Shown here: positions 36,165-44,524 of the stretch, piece after piece
How the letters are laid out: each line of letters begins with the position of its first letter
Position numbering within the stretch: the stretch's first letter is position 1
Assembly: GCF_000300275.1 (NCBI RefSeq)
Contig: NZ_AMRN01000001.1
Span: forward strand, 744,001 to 808,000
Reading direction: 5' to 3'
Length of the DNA stretch: 64,000 nucleotides
Origin: Thalassospira profundimaris WP0211
Lineage (GTDB): Bacteria; Pseudomonadota; Alphaproteobacteria; Rhodospirillales; Thalassospiraceae
Position numbers and translations under genes: made by a program
The notes under the pieces: model-generated
Told to the model about the DNA's origin: nothing
Seen by the model: the letters and a program-made list of their open reading frames with translations, nothing else
Databases searched by the model: none

Positions 36165-36611
36165 CACCCGATCAGATCGAGATCCGTTCAGCGTCTGAAG
36201 TAAATTCAGCAGACGAATATTCAGCCTGACCTTTGCGCATTACCTGTGCGCATTTCATCCTTCCCGGACCTCGTTGTAGAAAAAACGACGCACAGGCAAA
36301 ATTTTTTTTCGGTTTTCTGTCTGCCACTCCCCATATGACGCTTATTGATATGGTTGTTCATCTTATGGGTAGGTGTTCACCTATCGGTAACGAACTGTAA
36401 TTACACTATTAATTAATCTTTAGTTGAATGACTCGCGTTCAGGTTGTGAAAAGTCTGTACGATAGTATTTCTCTATACTAAAGTTTAATTTATAGGATTG
36501 TATATCTTATATCTCTGCTGAACCAGGCGACCAAGACCCGGGAAGAAGCTGAACCGCCGATCTAGTTGCTAGAGGGGCTCGTCGGTGACCAACGATGAAA
36601 TGAGAGTGAGT
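36165..36611. other. AT-rich control region before chemoreceptor gene
   Basis: This 447-base region becomes strongly AT-rich from about 36340 to 36510, with several TATA-like hexamers, a T8 run at about 36302 and no ORF with family features. It probably holds the chemoreceptor promoter; I could not choose a single -35/-10 pair. I see no RNA gene or repeat. Confidence 0.4.
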
Positions 36612-38297
36612 ATGTCGAAAAGTTTGATTTTCAAGGTGGCTCTCGCCGCCGTTGCGATCCTGATTGCGGGCATCGCGCTTCTGGGCTTGCTGATCATGCA
36701 GCGCATCGATGACAAGGTGGCAAGTGACAGTCTTGAATCGCAGAAACTGAACCTTCGCGTTGCTGCGATGATTTTCAAGGATAATTATCCCGAATTTTCC
36801 ATGAAAATCAGTGAGGATGGTGAAACCTCCGATCTCGTCATTCCCGAAATTCCGGATCTGTCGTCACACGAAATGATTGACTCGATCGGGGCCGCCACCG
36901 GTCAGACGGCAACCGTGTTTGCCTTTGTCCCAGCCGAGCAGGACTTCGTGCGTGTTTCGACCAACATTATCAAACCGGACGGCAAACGTGCGGTTGGCAC
37001 CATGCTGGGCAAGGGCAGTGCGGCCTATCAGCCGATCATGTCGGGCAACACGTTCCGGGGTGAGGCGCTTATTCTTGGGACGGAATATGTAACGCAATAT
37101 TCGCCGATCAAATCACCATCGGGTGACACGCTTGGTATTCTCTATGTCGGGATCAAAAAGGCCGAGGTCGCCGCGGTCGCAGGTGAGATCGAACTGCGGA
37201 TCGCGATTGTCGGTATTATCGTTGCCATCGCATCGGCTGTGTTGCTGTTCCTGTTGCTGCGCTGGCAGCTTGGACCGCTGCGCGATCTTGGTCAGACGAT
37301 TTCCCGATTTGTCGAACGTGACTTTTCCGAAGAAGTTTCGTTTACCGATCGCAAGGACGAGATTGGCGTGATTGCCAATGGTCTTGTGCGTTGGCGTGAA
37401 ACGGCTGAAAAAATGGGTGAGGCCGAGGCCGCCCGGGTGGAAGCCGAAAAACGTGCCGAAAAGGAACGTTTGGAACAGCGCAACCGTCTGGCCCATGAAC
37501 TTGAACAATCCATCGGTCAGATCGTTGCATCTGTTCGCCAGTCGTCGACCGGTATGCAGAAATCCACCGAACTGATGCGTGAATCGGCCAATCATTCCCT
37601 GACCCAAAGCCAACGGGTGTCAGAGGCCGCCAATGACTCGGCCCAGAGCGTTCAGACGGTTGCCGCCGCGACCGAGGAACTTTCAGCCTCTATCAGCGGC
37701 ATCGGTGATCAGGTCCGTGAATCAACAGCGATTGCCGAAACCGCCGTTGGTGAAGCATCGCGCGCCAACGAAATGGTTGGTGGTCTGGCCGAAGCAGCCG
37801 AGCGTATCGGTGAAGTCGTGAGTTTGATCAACGACATCGCGGCCCAGACAAACCTTCTGGCGCTCAACGCGACAATCGAGGCCGCCCGTGCTGGTGAAGC
37901 CGGCAAGGGCTTTGCGGTTGTTGCGCAAGAGGTCAAAAACCTTGCCAACCAGACCGCCAAGGCAACCGATGAAATCGCCCAGCAGATCGGGGCGATTCAG
38001 GGCGAGACCAGGGTCACGGTCGAGGCAATTGAAAAGGTCACGCATACGATTTCATCGATCAGCGAAATCGCATCAGGCATTTCTTCGGCAGTGAGCGAAC
38101 AGAACGCCGCCGTCAATGAAATCGCCAACAGTGCGACCAGTGCATCGTCCGGTTCGAGCGAGGTTGTCGCCAACATCAACGAGATTCACGAAGCCGCGGC
38201 TAGCAGTGGGGCAGCCGCCAGTGAACTTGATCAGAACGTTGGTGCGATGGCCAAGCAGATCGACAGTCTGCAAAAGACCGTGTCGAACTTCCTGTAA
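36612..38297 (+). CDS. Methyl-accepting chemotaxis protein with periplasmic Cache domain
   Basis: Transmembrane chemoreceptor that passes ligand signals to CheA/CheW. About 561 residues: first membrane segment at 5-28, a periplasmic Cache_3/Cache_2-type sensor (about 30-185, with FVRVSTNI, GTMLGKGSAAYQPI and GILYVGIKK), second segment at about 195-217, a HAMP domain, and a long signalling coil whose hairpin tip has NLLALNATIEAARAGE. The start is uncertain; ATG 36612 is chosen as the basic-hydrophobic N-terminus begins there, with a GTG at 36585 as alternative. Its C-terminus has been shortened by a 24-bp tandem duplication that makes a stop. The lost tail would have been SQLRAG. Confidence 0.92.
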   Translation: MSKSLIFKVALAAVAILIAGIALLGLLIMQRIDDKVASDSLESQKLNLRVAAMIFKDNYPEFSMKISEDGETSDLVIPEIPDLSSHEMIDSIGAATGQTATVFAFVPAEQDFVRVSTNIIKPDGKRAVGTMLGKGSAAYQPIMSGNTFRGEALILGTEYVTQYSPIKSPSGDTLGILYVGIKKAEVAAVAGEIELRIAIVGIIVAIASAVLLFLLLRWQLGPLRDLGQTISRFVERDFSEEVSFTDRKDEIGVIANGLVRWRETAEKMGEAEAARVEAEKRAEKERLEQRNRLAHELEQSIGQIVASVRQSSTGMQKSTELMRESANHSLTQSQRVSEAANDSAQSVQTVAAATEELSASISGIGDQVRESTAIAETAVGEASRANEMVGGLAEAAERIGEVVSLINDIAAQTNLLALNATIEAARAGEAGKGFAVVAQEVKNLANQTAKATDEIAQQIGAIQGETRVTVEAIEKVTHTISSISEIASGISSAVSEQNAAVNEIANSATSASSGSSEVVANINEIHEAAASSGAAASELDQNVGAMAKQIDSLQKTVSNFL

Positions 38298-38319
38298 AAG
38301 ACCGTGTCGAACTTCCTGT
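38272..38319 (+). repeat. Perfect 24-bp tandem duplication at the chemoreceptor 3' end
   Basis: Positions 38272-38295 and 38296-38319 are identical. The unit is eight codons long, so frame is kept, but the junction creates TAA at 38295-38297. After the second copy the original frame continues five to six codons to TGA at 38338-38340. Perfect identity points to a recent event. Confidence 0.95.
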
Positions 38320-38383
38320 CGCAATTGCGCGCAGGCTGATCGGATCACGTTTGCGGCGGGATACCTGCCGTGGAACCAAATAG

Positions 38384-38413
38384 AAAAAGGGTGGGCATAT
38401 GCCCACCCTTTTT
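38384..38413. terminator. Bidirectional terminator between chemoreceptor and lrgB
   Basis: A 30-base perfect palindrome, AAAAAGGGTGGGCAT followed by its reverse complement, lies between convergent genes and ends in T-runs on both strands. It should stop transcription from both sides. Confidence 0.88.
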
Positions 38414-38417
38414 TTGT

Positions 38418-39143
38418 TTAGCCAAATATCCAATGCCACAGGAACGGGATAGTCAATGCGGTGGCAAGGGTATTGAGCCCCATGGCAAGGCCGGAAAAGG
38501 CCCCGGCGGTTTCATTGACCTGAAACGCCCGCGCCGTTCCGATGCCGTGTGATGCCACCCCCATGGCAAAGCCGCGTGCGCGCCAATCTTTAAGGCGGAC
38601 CATATTCATCACCATCGGGCCAAGGGTTGCGCCAACGATGCCCGTCGCGATCACGCAAACCGCAGTCAGGGCCGGAACACCACCGATATTTTCGGCAATG
38701 CCCATGGCGACCGGGGTGGTGACGGATTTCGGGGCCAGGGACGCCAGTGTTTCCGGGCTTGCGCCCAATGCCCAGGCCAGAATGACGGTGCTGGCACTGG
38801 CAACCAGTGATCCGAACAGAACGCCAAAGGCAATCACGGGCAGTGCGCGTTTCAGCGTTTCGGTCTGACGAAACAGCGGGACGGCAAGGGCCACCGTGGC
38901 CGGACCCAACAGGAAGTGGACGAACTGAGCCCCTTCGAAATAGGTGGCATAGGGCGTGCCGGTGACCTTGAGCAACAGGGCAATCAGGGCAATGGCGATG
39001 ACCACCGGATTGCAGATCGGGTTGCGGTCGCTTTTTTGATACAGCCAGAACCCGATGGCATAAGCAACAAGCGTAATGGTCAGGCCGGTCAGCGGTTTGG
39101 CCGACAGGTAAACCCAAAGCTGGGTGATATCAGCTTCGTTCAT
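38418..39143 (-). CDS. lrgB: LrgB/CidB family membrane protein
   Basis: Inner-membrane protein of 241 residues with about seven hydrophobic segments. LrgB family landmarks include the CNPVVIAI-like segment NPICNPVVIAIALIAL, LLGPATVALAVPL, PKSVTTPVAMGIAENIGG and ASHGIGTARAFQ. In other bacteria LrgAB/CidAB modulate murein hydrolase activity and export of small metabolites such as pyruvate or glycolate. It overlaps lrgA by ATGA, so the two are coupled. Which of the known roles applies here cannot be decided from sequence. Confidence 0.92.
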   Translation of the reverse strand: MNEADITQLWVYLSAKPLTGLTITLVAYAIGFWLYQKSDRNPICNPVVIAIALIALLLKVTGTPYATYFEGAQFVHFLLGPATVALAVPLFRQTETLKRALPVIAFGVLFGSLVASASTVILAWALGASPETLASLAPKSVTTPVAMGIAENIGGVPALTAVCVIATGIVGATLGPMVMNMVRLKDWRARGFAMGVASHGIGTARAFQVNETAGAFSGLAMGLNTLATALTIPFLWHWIFG

Positions 39144-39508
39144 TGCCCGTCCTCCAGCGTCTCGCCCGGCTTGGCCTTGGGAAGCAGTTTTGACATCAAA
39201 AATGCTGTCAAAACCATGGTCAGCAGGGTGGAAACGATGAGTGCGGCGGCAATCGGCAGCCAGTCGCCCTTGAGGCGGTCGATCTGGGTGACAACCCCGA
39301 CACCGGCGGGGACAAACAGCAACGAAAAATGCATCAGCAGGTTGTCAGCAGCATCGGTAAGGACCTTGGGCGGATACCGTTTGATCAGAAGGCCAACAAA
39401 CAGCAGTACCAGACCAATCACCGGGCCGGGAACCGGCAGATCAAACAGTTCCGAGACCACTTCGCCAAAGAGCTGGCAGACAAGGATCAGGGCAAAAGCA
39501 GCAATCAT
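39140..39508 (-). CDS. lrgA: LrgA/CidA family holin-like protein
   Basis: Small 122-residue membrane protein with four hydrophobic segments, holin-like in topology and working with LrgB. It shows the family start CQLFGEVVSELFDLPVPGPV and the conserved NLLMHFSLLFVPAGVGV. The ATG at 39508 is chosen over upstream codons because a GGGGAGG lies eight bases in front of it. It overlaps lrgB by four bases. Regulator genes of the LytSR type are not present nearby. Confidence 0.9.
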   Translation of the reverse strand: MIAAFALILVCQLFGEVVSELFDLPVPGPVIGLVLLFVGLLIKRYPPKVLTDAADNLLMHFSLLFVPAGVGVVTQIDRLKGDWLPIAAALIVSTLLTMVLTAFLMSKLLPKAKPGETLEDGQ

Positions 39509-39674
39509 CAAAAACCTCCCCACAGGCACATGCATGTTTTTCTGCGTAAGACATAATATGTCTGGGGGTGTTCTACTTTTATTAATTACGCAAAACGCCC
39601 GTGCCGGGTGGGCACAGGCGTTTGAATTCACAGTGATTTTAGCTCGGCTTTTGCAATCGGTTCCGTTCAAATGG

Positions 39675-39742
39675 GTCCCCGCCTGCGCGGGGACGACGGG
39701 GGTGGTTTATCGTCATGCCCGCGAAGGCGGGCATCCATGCAT
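39675..39742. repeat. Dispersed palindromic repeats, second location
   Basis: GTCCCCGCCTGCGCGGGGAC (39675-39694) is a self-complementary hairpin. CGTCATGCCCGCGAAGGCGGGCATCC starts at 39711 and ends in CATGCAT near 39742; its core matches the repeat at 24818. Together they form a compound intergenic palindromic element between lrgA and the ArsC-like gene. Confidence 0.6.
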
Positions 39743-39749
39743 AAGACGA

Positions 39750-40085
39750 TTACAGAATTTCCAGCGCGTTTTCCGGCGGTCGGCCGAGAACAGCCTTGTC
39801 GCCATTAACCACAATCGGGCGTTCAAGGGCGCGTGGATGGGCGCAGAGCGCTTCGATCAGCTCATCGCCACGCAGATCGGCAATGCCTTCTTCTTTGGCT
39901 TCTTTTTTGCGCAGGATGTCCTCGGGTTTCATGCCCAGCATATCAAGGATGCCTGAAAGTTCCTGTGGGGTTGGCGGGGTGTCGAGATAGGCGATCACGT
40001 CGGGCGTGATGCCCTGTTCTTCGATCAGGGCCAAGGTCTGGCGCGACTTGGAGCAGCGCGGATTATGGTAGATGCGGACCATCAT
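39750..40085 (-). CDS. ArsC/Spx-family thioredoxin-fold reductase, arsenate reductase-like
   Basis: The 111-residue protein has the glutaredoxin-coupled ArsC fold with catalytic Cys11 in NPRCSKSR and the downstream arginine in ERPIVVNGDKAVLGRPPEN. It would reduce arsenate to arsenite with glutathione/glutaredoxin, though relatives (YffB, ArsC-like housekeeping proteins) have other or unknown roles. No arsB, acr3, arsR or arsH gene is nearby, so an arsenic role is not supported by context. The start has two tandem ATGs with GGAGA upstream. Confidence 0.85.
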   Translation of the reverse strand: MMVRIYHNPRCSKSRQTLALIEEQGITPDVIAYLDTPPTPQELSGILDMLGMKPEDILRKKEAKEEGIADLRGDELIEALCAHPRALERPIVVNGDKAVLGRPPENALEIL

Positions 40086-40143
40086 GGTTGGGTCTCCGTA
40101 TCAAAATGGATTTGTTCATTGATAGCGGTCTTTGCGGACGCAA

Positions 40144-40851
40144 TCAAATCCCGTCGATCATCGAGAGCAGGTCTTCGAGCTCTTCGATCTCGCTATTGAT
40201 GATGCGGGTGGCGGTGTCATAGCCAAAGCCCTGACGGGCAAGGGCGGCCATATCCTTTTCGCGCTTTTCATCGCGGATCTCAGACCGACGCCACGGGCCA
40301 AGACGGCGACGACGGGCGTAGGCCGCGGCGGCAGCAATGTTCGGGTCAGTGCCGCGCACTTCGTCGTAAGCCGCATCATCGGCCTCGGCCCGAAGTTCGG
40401 TCAGTGCGGCATCGACCTGATCACTGGCAATGCCGCGTGATGACAGATCGGCGGCAATGACGCGAAGCGCCTTGCCCCGACGCAGCAAGGAACGTGCGCG
40501 TCCCTTGGCATAGGCATCGTCATTGATGAAGCCTGCCTTTTCGCAGGCCGACAAAACCGAATTCATCCACTCAACGGCTTCGTCCGGGTCGGTGCCGTGT
40601 TCGGCGACCGAGAGGCGGATTTTACCGCGCATCAGTGTTTCAAGCCGGGCGCGCGATGCGGCGAAACGTTCGAGATACCAGGTGGCATAATTCATCAGAT
40701 AGTCGCGGGTGACCTTGCGCGGGCGTTTGGGTTCGTGCGAGCGGGTTTTCGACTTTTTGCCGGACTGGTTGGAAAAACGCGCATTGCCGGCGGGCTTTTT
40801 TTCGCGCGCAGAGTCGCTGGTTTCCGGGCTTTGGCGATGTTTGTCGTGCAT
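40144..40851 (-). CDS. recX: RecX family regulator
   Basis: Binds RecA filaments and limits recombinase activity. The protein has about 235 residues, longer than most, because of a basic Ser/Arg/Lys-rich N-terminal 50 residues. The RecX helical repeats follow: VTRDYLMNYATWYLERF, SACEKAGFINDDAYAKGRARSL, LSSRGIASDQVDAAL, and a C-terminal MAALARQGFGYDTATRII. The start is uncertain between ATG 40851 and a GTG at 40875. recA is not next door, which is common in alphaproteobacteria. Confidence 0.88.
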   Translation of the reverse strand: MHDKHRQSPETSDSAREKKPAGNARFSNQSGKKSKTRSHEPKRPRKVTRDYLMNYATWYLERFAASRARLETLMRGKIRLSVAEHGTDPDEAVEWMNSVLSACEKAGFINDDAYAKGRARSLLRRGKALRVIAADLSSRGIASDQVDAALTELRAEADDAAYDEVRGTDPNIAAAAAYARRRRLGPWRRSEIRDEKREKDMAALARQGFGYDTATRIINSEIEELEDLLSMIDGI

Positions 40852-40945
40852 GACTGACACTATGAATGAATTCACACCCTTGCAAGTATGTCCCCACTCT
40901 CCCTATTTTACGCGCAATTGTCTGCATTTTTCCGAAGGAAATTCC

Positions 40946-41755
40946 ATGAACGAGTCAGAGCAACGTGCTCTTGCCCCGCGCTATATGGGGGCTGTGAACT
41001 GGCTTGGACTTTGGACCCTTTATGCCAAAGAAGTCCGTCGGTTCCTGAATGTGCATTTGCAAACCATTGGTGCGCCGGTTGTTACCAGCCTGCTGTTTCT
41101 TGCTGTTTTCCTGCTGGCCCTTGGCCGTGCGGTTGAAATGGTCAATGGCATTCCGTTTGCCACCTTCCTCGCACCTGGTCTGATCATGATGACCATGGTG
41201 CAAAACGCCTTTGCCAATTCCTCAAGCTCGATCACGATTGCCAAGGTACAGGGCAATATCGTCGATGTTTTGATGCCGCCGCTATCGGCAGGCGAAATGG
41301 TTGCCGGTTTTGCCTTTGGCGCGGTAACGCGTGGCATGATCGTTGGTCTGGTTACGGCGATCTTCATGTCGTTCTTTGTCGATGTCGCAATCCATAACAT
41401 CTGGGCGATCCTGTATTTCGGGATTTCGGCATCCCTGATGCTGTCGCTTTTGGGGATTGCTGGTGGTGTCTGGGCCGAGAAGTTTGACCATATCGCGGTT
41501 GTGACCAACTTTGTCGTGACCCCGCTCTCGTTCCTGTCGGGCACGTTTTACAGTGCGGAAAGCCTGCCCGAAGCCGGTCAGGTTCTGGTGCATTTCAACC
41601 CATTCTTCTATATGATTGACGGGTTCCGTTATGGCTTTACCGGGATTTCCGATGGCACGATCATGACCGGTGTGGTGGTTCTTGCGCTGGTCAATGCGGC
41701 CCTTTGGCTGCTGTGCTATCGCATGATCAAAACCGGCTACAAGCTTAAGGCCTAA
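40946..41755 (+). CDS. ABC-2 type transporter permease
   Basis: Membrane subunit of an ABC-2 exporter, 269 residues with six hydrophobic segments. It resembles YadH-type permeases: GAVNWLGLWTLYAKEVRRFL, PGLIMMTMVQNAFANSSSS, VVTPLSFLSGTFYSAESLP and NPFFYMIDGFRYGF. Ribosome binding site AAGGAA lies before the ATG at 40946. The usual cotranscribed ATPase gene (YadG type) is not adjacent on either side, so the ATPase must be elsewhere. The substrate is unknown; relatives export drugs, lipids or polysaccharide. Confidence 0.88.
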   Translation: MNESEQRALAPRYMGAVNWLGLWTLYAKEVRRFLNVHLQTIGAPVVTSLLFLAVFLLALGRAVEMVNGIPFATFLAPGLIMMTMVQNAFANSSSSITIAKVQGNIVDVLMPPLSAGEMVAGFAFGAVTRGMIVGLVTAIFMSFFVDVAIHNIWAILYFGISASLMLSLLGIAGGVWAEKFDHIAVVTNFVVTPLSFLSGTFYSAESLPEAGQVLVHFNPFFYMIDGFRYGFTGISDGTIMTGVVVLALVNAALWLLCYRMIKTGYKLKA

Positions 41756-41780
41756 GCGCCGATCCGATTGCCAAATCACA

Positions 41781-41816
41781 AAGGACGGTATCCTGATGCG
41801 GATGCCGTCCTTTTTT
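41781..41816 (+). terminator. Terminator after ABC-2 permease
   Basis: AAGGACGGTATC at 41781-41792 pairs with GATGCCGTCCTT at 41801-41812 (one G-T pair), followed by TTTTTT. It is a clear intrinsic terminator. Confidence 0.85.
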
Positions 41817-42237
41817 CATTTTGATGACCATTTTTAAATCAGTGTCGTACGTGCTTTTGCGGCGTTGACAGGGTCGGTGAATCTCTTGATACTCCTCGGC
41901 TTCCCAGCAGTCCGCTGGAGCTTGACCATAGAGCATGTTGCATTAAATCTGCTTCACTTTGTTTGTTTTTGGCGTGTCGTTTTGCAAGGCACAGCGCGCA
42001 GGACGATGCGGTGCATCGTTCAAGTGGTGTAACACCGCAAAAGGCCGCCAAAAACAAACCCGTTGGGCCGAGATATCCTTTCGCCCGGCATCGTCAAAGT
42101 CCTTAACCGTAGCGCCGCTACGCTCTGCGGACTTTTCCTTGCCAGGCAAAAGGATATCTTCGGCAAAGAGATGCAGATTTAATGCAACATGCTCTTGGTC
42201 AGGAATGTGAATTTTACCCGAATTGAGGAATAAGAAA
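41817..42237. mobile_element. MITE-like or structured inverted-repeat element (about 41922-42203)
   Basis: A perfect 23-bp inverted repeat (41930-41952 and 42173-42195) encloses about 220 bases, and pairing continues outward through GACCA/TGGTC with one extra base. Inside lies a second inverted repeat (42071-42090 with 42140-42159, 18 of 20 matched) and an inner cruciform CGTAGCG-C-CGCTACG (42108-42122) flanked by AAAGTCC/GGACTTT. The rest of the gap before argD has no family-like gene. A 31-codon reading frame on the - strand (41834-41929) starts exactly at the left repeat but has no ribosome binding site. The layout fits a non-autonomous miniature transposon; no target duplication could be fixed. 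Confidence 0.55.
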
Positions 42238-43410
42238 GTGATTACTCCCGTCATGCCGACCTACGCGCGGGCCAATTTGGCCTTTGAGAAAGGTGAAGGA
42301 CCTTATCTCTATGCGCAGGACGGTCGACGATTCCTTGATTTCGGGTCGGGGATCGCGGTCAACACGCTTGGTCATTCGCACCCGCATCTGGTGGCGAAAC
42401 TGACCGAGCAGGTTGGCAAGCTTTGGCATACCTCGAACCTGTATCAGATGCCGGGGCAGGAAAAACTGGCCAAGCGGCTGATTGAGAACAGCTTTGCCGA
42501 TACGGTGTTTTTCTGTAATTCGGGTGCCGAGGCGAATGAGGCCGGCATCAAGATGCTGCGCCGGTATCAGTATGTGTCGGGCCATCCTGAAAAGAACCGC
42601 ATTCTGGTTGCGACCAATGCGTTTCATGGAAGGACCCTTGGCACCCTGACCGCGGGTTATAGCGAGAAGTATCGCGAAGGTTTCGGTCCGATGCCTGATG
42701 GCTTTGACCGCGTGGCGTTTGGCAACCTGAACGAACTTCGCAACGCCATCACGCCCAATACCGGCGGCATTATCCTAGAGCCGATCCAGGGCGAAGGCGG
42801 CATTTGCCGTGCGCCGGAAGGCTATCTTGAGGGTGTGCGCAAGGCGGCCGATGAATTCGGCATGCTGGTGATGTTTGACGAAGTTCAGACCGGTATTGGC
42901 CGAACCGGCAAACTGTTTGCCTATCAATGGTCGGACATGGAGCCGGATATCATTTCCTCGGCCAAGGGACTTGGCGGTGGCTTCCCGATCGGTGCGCTGC
43001 TTGCCAATGAAAAGGCAGCCGCTGCCTTTACGCCCGGCATGCATGGCACGACCTTTGGCGGCAACCAGCTTGCAACGGCGGCTGCCAATGCGGTGCTGGA
43101 TGAGGTCCTGAAACCCGGTTTCATGGATCATGTTCTGGAAATGAGCCGCCTGATTGTTGATGGCCTTGAGGTGATTGCACGCAAGCATCCGGGCTTTATC
43201 GAAGAAGTGCGTGGCATGGGCCTGCTGTTGGGGATGAAAACCAAACCGGCCAATGTTGATGTTGTTGCCAAACTGCGCGAGTTCAATCTTTTGACCGTGC
43301 CGGCAGGCGACAATGTGGTGCGTATCATTCCGCCGCTTAACATCACCAAAACCCATGTTGACGAAGCGCTGGTTGCCATTGACGCAGCCGCTGCCGCCCT
43401 TGGTAAATAA
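42238..43410 (+). CDS. argD: Acetylornithine aminotransferase
   Basis: PLP enzyme that converts N-acetylglutamate semialdehyde to N-acetylornithine in arginine synthesis; some also act as succinyldiaminopimelate aminotransferase. The 390-residue protein has FCNSGAEANEAGIKM, LEPIQGEGGI, MLVMFDEVQTGIGRTG with the PLP-ring Asp, and SSAKGLGGGFPIGA with the PLP lysine. The start is GTG at 42238, eight bases after GAGGA. It leads an argD-argF pair, directly downstream of the inverted-repeat element, which may carry or disturb its promoter. Confidence 0.93.
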   Translation: MITPVMPTYARANLAFEKGEGPYLYAQDGRRFLDFGSGIAVNTLGHSHPHLVAKLTEQVGKLWHTSNLYQMPGQEKLAKRLIENSFADTVFFCNSGAEANEAGIKMLRRYQYVSGHPEKNRILVATNAFHGRTLGTLTAGYSEKYREGFGPMPDGFDRVAFGNLNELRNAITPNTGGIILEPIQGEGGICRAPEGYLEGVRKAADEFGMLVMFDEVQTGIGRTGKLFAYQWSDMEPDIISSAKGLGGGFPIGALLANEKAAAAFTPGMHGTTFGGNQLATAAANAVLDEVLKPGFMDHVLEMSRLIVDGLEVIARKHPGFIEEVRGMGLLLGMKTKPANVDVVAKLREFNLLTVPAGDNVVRIIPPLNITKTHVDEALVAIDAAAAALGK

Positions 43411-43443
43411 TGCGCAAATAAGGGCGCGGAAGGAAATTTGACT

Positions 43444-44361
43444 ATGACTGATATTCGCCATTTTCTCGATCTCGACAAAATGTCGGCAAGCGAGCTTAAG
43501 GATATTCTGGCCCTTGGCGACTCCGAGAAGGCCGGGAAGGCCCCGTTCGGGGTAAAGCCGCTTGCGGGCAAGACCTTGGCTTTGATTTTTGAAAAGCCGT
43601 CGACCCGTACGCGCGTGTCGTTCGAAGTTGGCATGCGCCAGCTTGGCGGTGATGTGGTGACGCTTGATGCCGATAGCAGCCAGCTTGGCCGCGGGGAAAC
43701 CATTGCCGATACCGCGCGCGTTTTGTCGCGCTTTGTCGATGCGATCATGATCCGGACGACCGATGAATCCAAACTGCATGAGCTGGCACAATATGCCACC
43801 GTGCCGGTGATCAACGGGCTTACCGATCAAAGCCACCCGTGCCAGATCATGGCCGATCTGATGACGGTCAAGGAACACAAGGGCAAGCTTGAGGGCCTCA
43901 AGTTCGCCTGGGTTGGCGATGGCAATAACGTCTCGGCATCGTTCATTCATGCATCGCCGAAATTCGGCTTTGCACTCGATATGGCGTGCCCGGCGGGCTA
44001 TCGCCCCAATCAGGGTCTGATTGAAACCGCCAATGCCGAAGGCGGCAAAGTGCGTTTGACCGATATGGACAGCGCGCTTGCGGGGGCCGATGTTGTGGTC
44101 ACCGATTGCTGGGTCTCGATGGGCGATGAAGATTACGACGCCCGGATGGAGGCCCTTTCGCCCTATCAGATCAATGAAACCACCATGGCACAGGCCAAGG
44201 ATGATGCGATCTTCCTGCATTGTCTGCCGGCCCACCGGAACGAAGAAGTCACCGACGCGGTGATTGACGGGCCACAGTCGGTTGTGTTTGACGAGGCGGA
44301 AAACCGCCTGCATGCACAAAAGGGTGTTCTGCTGTATTGCCTGAATGGTTTGCCGTCGTAA
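43444..44361 (+). CDS. argF: Ornithine carbamoyltransferase
   Basis: Makes citrulline from ornithine and carbamoyl phosphate. The 305 residues fit the family. It has the carbamoyl phosphate loop [14 protein letters not shown], the [12 protein letters not shown] motif, and the ornithine-site HCLPAHR near the C-terminus. AAGGA lies upstream of the ATG at 43444, 33 bases after the argD stop, in one operon. A terminator follows the stop, separating it from hslO in expression while keeping the usual alphaproteobacterial order argD-argF-hslO. Confidence 0.96.
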   Translation: MTDIRHFLDLDKMSASELKDILALGDSEKAGKAPFGVKPLAGKTLALIFEKPSTRTRVSFEVGMRQLGGDVVTLDADSSQLGRGETIADTARVLSRFVDAIMIRTTDESKLHELAQYATVPVINGLTDQSHPCQIMADLMTVKEHKGKLEGLKFAWVGDGNNVSASFIHASPKFGFALDMACPAGYRPNQGLIETANAEGGKVRLTDMDSALAGADVVVTDCWVSMGDEDYDARMEALSPYQINETTMAQAKDDAIFLHCLPAHRNEEVTDAVIDGPQSVVFDEAENRLHAQKGVLLYCLNGLPS

Positions 44362-44408
44362 GGCTTGCCATCCGGGTTATGGCCCCTAAATAAGCCATAT
44401 CGAATTTG

Positions 44409-44431
44409 AAGGGCGGCATTGGCCGCCCTTT
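44409..44431 (+). terminator. argDF terminator
   Basis: AAGGGCGGC at 44409-44417 and GCCGCCCTT at 44422-44430 form a nine-pair stem with a four-base loop. The T-tract is short (TTTG), so some read-through to hslO is possible. Confidence 0.65.
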
Positions 44432-44524
44432 GCTATGCTGTCAGGTGTTTGCCTTATGCGCCTCGACAATGCGGGGGTGCAATTGTTATACGCCCCGCAA
44501 CACGTAAAAACGCGGAAGCTGAAA

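Noticed and set aside
41834-41929. 31-codon reading frame on the - strand at the left end of the inverted-repeat element
   Set aside because: It looks protein-like and basic, but has no ribosome binding site and its start falls inside the repeat; kept only as a remark on the element.
41943-42254. Reading frames on both strands inside the inverted-repeat element
   Set aside because: They are of low complexity in family terms, follow the palindromic structure, and have no start signals.
42775-44319. Open frame of 514 codons opposite to argD and argF
   Set aside because: Covers parts of two well-supported enzymes in antisense; no family pattern.
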